Shown: positions 57,545-64,000 of the stretch, in pieces
How positions within the stretch are numbered: the stretch's first letter is position 1
Layout of the letters: every line of letters starts with the position of its first letter
Source: Ottelia alismoides
Lineage: Eukaryota > Streptophyta > Magnoliopsida > Alismatales > Hydrocharitaceae
DNA: 64,000 bases
Direction: 5' to 3'
Assembly (NCBI GenBank): GCA_037367405.1
Contig: JAZKJV010010125.1
Location: forward strand, 372,001 to 436,000
Program-made: the position numbers and the translations under genes
The notes under the pieces: generated by a model
Databases searched by the model: none
What the model was told of the DNA's origin: nothing
The model's input: only the letters and a program-made list of their open reading frames with translations

Positions 57545-57868
57545 TGTTAGAAAATAGGAAGCGGAAGCGGAAATGATAAACATAGCATAAGAATAGAAAT
57601 GTAAACATGGAACAAAAGATTTTTACGTGGAACCCTACTCCCTAAGGAGCGGGATGAAACCACGGGAGAAGCCCTCAAAGGGGCATATACTTCATTGCTT
57701 TTCTCAATGGTTACAGGAGGTCTGGGGTTCCTTATATAGCCTCCACAGAGCCACCAAGCCCCACCACTGGTAGATGTGGGACTAAACATATGGATGGGGT
57801 AAATGGATCCTAGAGGTATCCATTTACCCATCTACAACCCAATAGGCGCACAACCAAATACTCCAACA
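57545..57868 (-). repeat. 3' LTR of N2
   Basis: 324 bp. In minus sense it has AGTCCCACAT, a TATATAAGGAACCCC promoter-like core (about 57733-57746), then CTTCTCCCGTGGTTTCATCC and the terminal CTAACA. Collinear with 59041-59364 and with N1's 8581-8860. Confidence 0.88.
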
Positions 57869-59040
57869 CTCCCCCTCAAGCTGGACCATGCAATGCTAAG
57901 CTTGGACAAACAGAAAGAAACTCAACTCACGCTACAGGACACTACGGACAATATCAACCCAATGCACACAACTATTGTTGTCGAGGACGTTGCTTCTCAT
58001 GCCATGCAGGTGAGGAGGACGAACGGGCTGGAGTGTGAGTCTGTTGAATCTCCTCGTTGGAGAGAAAGGGACTCCTCTTTTTTTTCTCGGCTGGGCCCAA
58101 CAAACAATTTCTTTTTAAAGAGCAGCCTACTTGGGCTATTTAGGGTTCCTGGTTGGGAAATCCTCTTTTCACGAATGTCGCTCCTCTTTGATGGGGGTCT
58201 TTCGGAACCGCCTCTGGAGCTATGAGATGGGAGGATGCACCATCACGAACTGTGCGAGCCCGTCCATTTTGATTGTTCTACCTCCTCTCGTCGTAACTGG
58301 GGAGAAGAGGACTTGCGTGAGCCGTGGAAGAAGGTTACGGGGAGCCGCAGAAGAAGAGTACGGGGTCTCGTCGCTTGGGGCAACTGGAGAAGGTGCGTTG
58401 TGCTGGAGGGTGCGCCGCCGCGGGAGACTGGGGTTGAGGGCGACGCCACCTGCTGGAGATGGTGAAGCAGCCCGCGGCGGCTGGCAGGGGCTTGGGGTAT
58501 GTGCGGGGAGGAGATGCGAGAATCGCGGTGCGAGGGAGAGCTCCGCCTGGGATTTGCTGGCTTAGAGGGTGCACGCGCGATGCACGCCTGGAGGTCTGAA
58601 GACCTAACGCACCAGCAAGCGGGGGCTAGAAGCGCACGGATGTGCACTGCTTGGTGTCGAGATCTGGACGCCTGGTCGCGGCTTCCGCCCGCTGAGCACC
58701 GACGTAGGGGCGCCTGGACCGAGTGCTTCTGGATGCCGCAATTTGTATAAGCGCCAGGATAGGTGTGGCAACAACAGGGGCTCGAAAGCCCTAACATGAT
58801 GCAAAGATAACCACAGAACTGGAGTTTACATAGAAATGGAGTTTGCGCAACGGAGTAGAAGAACGTAAAATAATGTCTAGGGTTTCAACTAAACCCTAGA
58901 GCAGGAACTTGATCTAATAATGAACAAACAAGAATAATCTTCAAAAATAAGCCCGAACCAAGCTTCTTGATTATCGAATCTCGAACGAAGAACAAAGAAC
59001 AAAATAAAAAACCTCGAGAATCAAACCCCCTCAGATACCA

Positions 59041-59364
59041 TGTTAGAAAATAGGAAGCATAAGCGGAAATGATAAACAGAGCATAAGAATAGAAATATAA
59101 ACATGGAACAAAAGATTTTTACGTGGAACCCTACTCCCTAAGGAGCGGGATGAAACCACGGGAGAAGCCCTCAAAGGGGCATATGCTTCATTGCTTTTCT
59201 TAATGGTTACAGGAGGTCTGGGGCTCCTTATATAACCTCCACAGAGCCTCCAAGGCCCACCACTGGTAGATGTGGGACTAAACATATGGATGGGGTAAAT
59301 GGATCCTGGAGCTATCCATTTACCCATCTACAACCCAATAGGTGCACAACCAAATACTCCAACA
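59041..59364 (-). repeat. 5' LTR of N2
   Basis: 324 bp partner of 57545-57868. The PBS AGATACCA ends at 59040, directly against the LTR edge. Confidence 0.88.
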
Positions 59365-60606
59365 AAAAAGCTTATACACCTCCCGTTGCTGCCCCCCCTC
59401 TCTCCACCTCCCGCCGCCGCACGTCTCTCCTCTCTCTACCGTCGCCGACCTTTGCCACTACCCTCCTCTCTCTTCCAACATGATACAGATGAGGTTGACA
59501 GGAGAAGATATAGAGAGATGGCGGGAAAACTTCTCTATATTACTATCACCAGACCTGATATCGCTTTTGTAGTGAGTCCATGAAACAGCCCAGACAGGTA
59601 CACATGGATGCCATATACATGATACTAAGATATCTAAAGTCGTCTCCAGGTGCTGGACTATTGTTCAGGAAAGAAACAAATATCTCAGTTTATGCATGTG
59701 CAGATGCGGATTATGCAGGGTATCCTAAGGATCGAAAGTCTACTTCAGGTTTTGCAGTATTTGTTGGCAGTTCTTTGGTTTCTTGGAAAAGCAAGAAACA
59801 AACAGTGGTAGCTAGATCTAGTGTTGAATCTGAATACAGGGCCATGGCACAAACAAGTACCGAGATGATGTGGGTTCGAGCTGTGTTAGAAGATCTGCAT
59901 ATAGATGTACCCAGTGTTGCAATAGTCGGCCGACTATCCCGAATAGTCGGTCCGACTATGAGGTGCGGTGGGGTACCCGACTGAACAAACCCCCAGTCGG
60001 GCAATAGTCGGCCGATTATTCGGCCGACTGGCCCGACTATGAGGGAGACTGGAGTTTGACTCTTCATATTTTTATTTTTTTTATTTTCAATTTTCAATAT
60101 TTATGGGTTACATTTTACCACGGTATCGCTACAAATGTCAAATTCTATATGTCTATTATATTGATTGGTACTTTTATCTTGGATTCATGTTAAATAATGA
60201 CCATATATGTATAAAAATATAAGAATATATGTATTATAATTTTTTTTATATTAAAAAATACAAAACTGAATAATTCCGAATAGTCGCCCGAATACCGATT
60301 ATTCTCTATTCAGTGACCCCTCCGACTGAATACCGAATACCGTCTTCTGCAACACTGGATGTACCTCTACCCATGCAGCTACAGTGTGGCAATCAAGCGA
60401 CGCTATTCATTGCTAATAATCATGCATTTCGTGAAAGGACAAAGCATATTGAGGTAAACTGCCACTACAATAGAGATATGATTTAAAAGGGCTTGATTTA
60501 TGCTTCTCACGTCAGCTCAGGAGAGCAGACTGCAGACATCTTTACCAAACCATTGCTCGGGGCCATTCCAGAAGTGTTCTTCCAAGCTGAGCATGATTGA
60601 CATCTA
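59365..60606 (+). pseudogene. C3: rearranged copia fragment (leader joined to RT/RNase H)
   Basis: 59365-59480 matches the pyrimidine-rich leader of C2 (43085-43180). It then jumps to late RT (DTDEVDRRRYREMAGKLLYI) and RNase H (ADADYAGYPKDRKSTSG, WKSKKQTVVARSSVESEYRA), so gag through most of RT is missing. 59480-59815 repeats C2 55079-55260 plus 57374-57544. A 13-base loss near 59578 and a stop at about 60484 disable it. After the hAT MITE it ends TADIFTKPL and SSKLSMIDIYASS. Confidence 0.8.
59912..60357. mobile_element. hAT-type MITE (446 bp) in the C3 RNase H region
   Basis: Perfect 8-bp TSD GATGTACC (59904-59911 and 60358-60365). Perfect 10-bp terminal inverted repeats CAGTGTTGCA and TGCAACACTG. 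Subterminal palindromes ATAGTCGGCCGACTAT and related AATAGTCGG words cluster near both ends. No ORF. Confidence 0.93.
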
Positions 60607-60626
60607 TGCTTCATCTTGAGGGGGAG

Positions 60627-60769
60627 TGTGGAGATATTTCCAGACTTTATGTACTATTTTGTTATGTTTTATTTCTTTCTTCCGTCCTATGCACTTTACC
60701 CATAGGCCTTCTCTATATAAGAGAGCCTAGGGTTCTTTAGAATAAAAAAGTCTCTCATTTCTTCCAACA
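60627..60769 (+). repeat. 3' LTR of C2/C3
   Basis: 143 bp, TGTGGAGATATT...TTCTTCCAACA, preceded by PPT CTTGAGGGGGAG (60615-60626). It contains CTATATAAGAGAGCC, a TATA core better preserved than in the 5' copy. Confidence 0.88.
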
Positions 60770-61230
60770 ATAATATTTTTTTAGATTAAAATTTGGAGCA
60801 TGAATTGATAATTAGTTTATCAACTTCTAATCCTATTGTGATTGGAACATTGCATTCAATCACAACCATTGATCATTATTAAAAGTGCATCTCCACCATC
60901 CATTATGCTATAAGAAATGCTGACGCTAGCTCTATTATTTCATGCAGTTGTTGTAACAACAAATCTTTCTCTCTCACCGCACGTCGATCATGTCTCCCTC
61001 TCCAATCCATGTAGCCATCCACATAAAACGTTTGTGGAGACTACGATCATCGTCACACTGCCGAACTGATTGCTCATGGGTCTTCATCTTCTTCGATGCC
61101 CAGTTCTACAAAATCAGGAGATTCTTTGCTCAGATCGTCACCCTGGATTGTAGGAAGCATGTGTCTCATCCACACTTCCGCAAGTGCCCTCTCGTCGAAT
61201 CGAACTTGAGACAGGAGGTCTCTTCCTTTA
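60770..61230 (+). other. Unassigned flank with a weak ORF start
   Basis: AT-rich text to about 60950, then a frame from ATG 60990 (MSPSPIHVAIHIKRL, CSWVFIFFDAQFYKI, RKHVSHPHFRKC). If the MITE at 61231-61595 and one TTA are removed, the frame continues without a stop through SSFRGFKIMVMLQE to 61630. There GAG|GTAACA resembles a 5' splice site. No family is recognised. It may be a fortuitous ORF in an old LTR. Confidence 0.25.
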
Positions 61231-61595
61231 GGGTGTGTTTGGTTCGTGGGTTATCCAGGGGTGGATAACCCGGTTTTGTGTTTGTGTGTTTGGTTGGTGG
61301 GTTAAGGGTTAGGAGGGTTTGTGTGATGTGATTGTATTGGAATTTGAAAAAGTTGGTAGTTATTATGATATGATTGTATTGAAATTTGAAAAAGTGGGTG
61401 TATGTTGTGATGTGATTGTATTGAAGTTTGGAATAGTGAGTAGAAGTTGAGTATTTTATGATTTTTAGATGATATGATGGTATAATATATAATATTTTGA
61501 TGGGAATGGAGTGGACCCCACTAGTGGATTAAAAGTGGGGGTTTTGGGGGGTTACCCAACCAAAGTGGGGGGTAACCCCCCAACCAAATGCACCC
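61231..61595. mobile_element. Tourist-like (PIF/Harbinger) MITE, 365 bp
   Basis: TTA duplication (61228-61230 and 61596-61598). Terminal inverted repeats GGGTGTGTTTGGTT and, from the right, GGGTGCATTTGGTT (12 of 14). The interior has repeated TGATGTGATTGTATTG-type units and a GGGTTACCC...GGGTAACCC dyad near the right end. No ORF. Confidence 0.88.
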
Positions 61596-61598
61596 TTA

Positions 61599-61934
61599 GA
61601 GGCTTCAAGATCATGGTCATGCTTCAAGAGGTAACATTTTATACTCGTGTGATCTTGATGAAATGACATGAGAATTGTTCACATGGCATGTAGTTTCGTC
61701 AAAAAAATCAATTTCGTTGCACCATTGAATAGTACGACTAGTTGACCTAGATCAGATATATTTCGATCTCCATATTTCTGTGATGCACGAGGCGTAATTT
61801 CTCACCTTCAGCCTCATGGAAGGCATGATTATTAATTATGAATAGTAATGCTTAATTGTCACCATATAACTGCATTGAAACATGAATCTCTGTGTATGTC
61901 ATTTCTTTTGAGTCACTATGTGTATGTCATTTCT
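61599..61934. other. Unassigned non-coding stretch
   Basis: No domain is seen. 61890-61945 holds two near-copies of TATGTCATTTCTTTTGAGTC. Confidence 0.4.
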
Positions 61935-62120
61935 TTTGAGTCACTATGTGTATATCATAGCCATGTGTTAAGGTTCAACATTGAATCTGGATACAACATG
62001 TTGCATTTTACTCTTCCAAGTAATCAATGACTCACTTAGTAACATCTCAAAGCCTGAAGTGGTTCTATCTACGAGAGAACATGCATAGTCAACATTAGCA
62101 TATCCTAAGAAATAAACATG
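61935..62120 (-). pseudogene. Copia RNase H relic
   Basis: Minus-sense frame YFLGYANVDYACSLVDRTTS, GFEMLLSESLITWKSKMQHV and VSRFN. This is the copia RNase H segment (GYTDADWAG, DRRSTSG, SLISWKSKKQ, VVSRSSAEAEYR). It is diverged and broken by a stop where AEYR should be, and was not extended further. It represents another copia lineage, opposite in orientation to C1 and C2. Confidence 0.7.
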
Positions 62121-62869
62121 CAAACATCAAAGAAGCCCTTACCACAAGAGGGCCATTCTTAATTGGGCAAAAGCCTTTCAAATTAAACTATGCAAGATTT
62201 CACCTTTGCAGGAACAAATTTCCTTGCTGACTTTGAAAAAATCTATCTACAGAATAGGCCATATTCTTTTCGCTTTTGGGATTCTAATAATTTCAAAATC
62301 AGGTCTACCACCAGAACATTCTGAATGAGGAATTAATGATATCATCTACTATATCCTTTGGTTCAAGAGACCACCTTGGGTAGGCCACTTTGATTGGCTT
62401 TTTTCCGTAACAAATCAATTGTCTAACAAGTCATGAGAAAAAGAGGATTCAAACTTGCCTCACTCTGCTATGTATGCAACAATGGTGAACAAACAATTGA
62501 TCAATTTTTATCGGAGTATGTCTACTCGACAATACCAAACTTTGTTCAACCCGAAGCAACAAACTGGCTATAGCATATTCTTAGAATGGTTCAAGGCAAT
62601 TGTTATTTCTTTGTTTCGCCAAATTGTTTTAAAGATAATACACACAGATATCACAGTCGCTCACCTGTTTATTGTGATTGCATGATTGTAGAGAGTTTCG
62701 GCATCATAAGCTTTACGAAGTAAACTTCAATGATAAAGTTGCAAAAAGCTTAGAAGTTTCTTTGAATTGTTTCAAAAGTTGTTGCATTATTTACATTGTA
62801 TTTTGGCACAATTATAATCTCAGTTGCATCCTTAGAATCTTTCCAAATCAAGAGTATCAAAGAATTCAG
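62121..62869. other. Probable degraded retrotransposon sequence
   Basis: By position this is upstream pol sequence of the minus-strand copia relic, but no motif can be read with confidence. ORFs at 62455-62685 and 62678-62875 have no family resemblance. Confidence 0.35.
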
Positions 62870-63090
62870 CAATGATTAATCACTTTTGTTCACTGATCGA
62901 GCAGTATGATCGACCATCTGTTTATACTGATCAACCATCTATAATCGACCATCTTTTGTTCATGTTTCGTCATATTTTGAATACTCTAATACCCAATGGT
63001 CATGAAATGATCAATCACCCTTTTGACATGATTGATCATATTGAACTGATCAATCACATAACTTGACTGATCGATCATATCTCACAAATC
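62870..63090. repeat. Cluster of GATCGACCAT / TTGATCA words
   Basis: ATGATCGACCATCTG, TAATCGACCATC, ATGATCAATCACC, ATTGATCATATTG, TGATCAATCAC and TGATCGATCATA occur within 220 bp. Many are self-complementary around TGATCA or GATCGATC. It is a degenerate local repeat. Confidence 0.55.
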
Positions 63091-63757
63091 TTCATCGATT
63101 TGTTACCTATTTTGTTACCAATGGCTACCTACTCTTGGCATCCTATATGAAGGGCCCCATATTCTTGTTGGAATACACACCATTACTCTTGCTCTCATTA
63201 GAAAAGCAAAATAAGCTCTCTGAGTTAATTTTATGTTATTCTCTCTCTTGTTCTTTGAGTTCTTCAATATTTTGAGGAGAATATTTTCTGAAGGATAACT
63301 CTATAAGAAAGCTATTAAATCAGCAATTTATGATCGCGTGTTTGTCTTCAAGTTTTTTGTAGCAGTCAAAATACTTTTGGCAATCTTCTCAAGCACAATA
63401 ATATTTATTTTATGCTTGTTATTAATTTCGTGAAAAGTTTTCAAACTGCGTTGAACTACAATTCACCCCTCCCTAGTAGTATCCCGAACCAAAAACTCAC
63501 AACAATGCCTCTTCCTCTGAGGTGGATAGAGGCATATGAATCGACTATTTATTTTGCATTATTTTTATAAGTAGTAAGAGCAAGGCCAATAATTGATGGG
63601 CCACAAACAATAGCAAAGTTAGATGATGCAGATGGTGGGATAGAAGATAGAATACCAATCATCCCCCCCCTGTGGGACAAAAAATACTTATATTTAAGAT
63701 CATTTATTAGTGTTAAGTTGGTATGTTCTATAATGCCATGCACTTATGGTGATTTGT
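63091..63757. other. Unassigned non-coding stretch
   Basis: AT-rich. It includes CTAGTAGTATCCCGAACC-type text near 63473 and a C8 run near 63663. No gene, terminal repeat or domain was recognised. Confidence 0.4.
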
Positions 63758-64000
63758 TGTAAGACCCCTAAGTACCAGATTTCACCAAATCTCAATTTAC
63801 GATCTAATCCAATGTCCACTTAGACACATGACATTAAATTTTGTAATACTCGTCGAGACCTTTCCGACGAGCCTAAGAACATCGTAATTAGACATTGTAT
63901 GAGAATGTTACGCAAGTTTTAATATGGTTTACAGCTTTTGGATCTGGATCCGAGCTTATACAAAGCCTAAGTTCCCACTTATCTCCAGTCCCTCACCGGA
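63758..64000 (+). repeat. Probable start of a gypsy-type LTR, cut by the window edge
   Basis: TGTAAGACCCCTAAGTACC, followed by sequence with CGAC/GAGAC words, resembles the TGTAACACCC-type 5' edge of Tekay/Del LTRs. It could equally be the inverted 3' edge. The partner LTR is outside the window. Confidence 0.4.

Larger units (their letters stand above)
57545..59364 (-). mobile_element. N2: non-autonomous LTR retrotransposon, same family as N1
   Basis: Two 324-bp LTRs (57545-57868 and 59041-59364), TGTTAGAAAA...CTCCAACA on the plus strand, about 13 differences by eye. The PPT is CTTGAGGGGGAG in minus sense at 57880-57869. The PBS is a worn initiator-Met type at 59040-59029. The internal 1.17 kb has no gag/pol; a GC-rich stretch (58310-58740) gives open but low-complexity frames. 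The flanks do not match (CTAGA and AAAAA) and belong to different parts of the copia, so the element is a recombination product or lies at a rearrangement. Confidence 0.85.
42902..60769 (+). mobile_element. C2: second copy of the C1 copia family, heavily nested
   Basis: LTRs of 143 bp (42902-43044 and 60627-60769). The flanks are AGAAT (42897-42901) and ATAAT (60770-60774), a probable 5-bp TSD with one change. Internal order gag, PR, IN, RT, RNase H matches C1. Inserted: G3 (45353-53511), T1 (55261-57373) and N2 (57545-59364). The last 1.2 kb derives from a rearranged sibling copy (C3), so the 3' LTR may not be the original partner. Confidence 0.8.

Noticed and set aside
58243..58797. 184-codon minus ORF in N2
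   Set aside because: Low-complexity sequence in a GC-rich stretch. No counterpart is seen in N1 and no domain.

Overview
The window is nuclear DNA from a flowering plant. It is a gene-poor, transposon-saturated block, and almost every recognisable coding stretch belongs to a retroelement. Evidence for a plant: Ty1/copia and Athila-like Ty3/gypsy pol domains, primer-binding sites (PBS) for initiator-Met and Asp tRNA, L1- and RTE-type LINE fragments, and hAT and Tourist-like MITEs. The species cannot be fixed from the sequence. No rRNA, tRNA, CRISPR or intact host gene was seen. The only host-gene candidates are a 46-codon putative terminal exon at 10320-10459 (minus) and a weak ORF at 60990-61630 split by a MITE.

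Layout. 1-6575: 3' half of an Athila-like gypsy element (G1, plus): integrase tail, an array of polypurine-tract (PPT) look-alikes, then a long 3' LTR. 6576-8860: non-autonomous LTR element N1 (plus) with a Tourist-like MITE. 8861-11480: low-information DNA with the candidate exon. 11480-12086: RTE LINE fragment (minus). 12087-13139 and 40810-41097: one decayed copia (C0), split by copia C1.

13140-40804: C1 is a complete copia with 148-bp LTRs and a 5-bp target-site duplication (TSD, ATAAC). It has been inflated to 27.7 kb by nested insertions: a 208-bp hAT MITE in gag; a 14.8-kb Athila-like element G2 (minus, TSD CTACT), which itself holds a 5'-truncated L1 LINE; and an 8-kb LARD-like element D1 (minus), whose 5' LTR has lost its distal 894 bp.

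42902-60769: a second copia of the same family (C2, 143-bp LTRs). It contains a 3'-deleted Tekay/Del-like gypsy G3 (minus), a young 2.1-kb LTR element T1 with near-identical LTRs and one uninterrupted 380-codon ORF, a non-autonomous element N2 (same family as N1), and a recombinant copia piece (C3) carrying a 446-bp hAT MITE. 60770-64000: a Tourist-like MITE, a copia RNase H relic (minus), a repeat patch and the start of another gypsy-type LTR.

Insertion order from nesting: C0, then C1, then G2 and D1, then the L1 LINE in G2. T1 looks youngest (about 2 LTR differences in 437 bp by eye). C1 LTRs differ at about 5 of 148 positions, N2 at about 13 of 324 and C2 at about 15 of 143.

The most distinctive signal is shared by G1, G2 and D1. 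Each carries several copies of a CTAAGTATAGGGGGG cassette between its coding region and the true PPT. The cassettes come with one of two RNA-hairpin types: a stem with an AGGA or GGGA loop whose stem sequence covaries, or a perfect 12-14 bp stem ending at the G-run. All LTR identities and homologies here were judged by reading, not computed.
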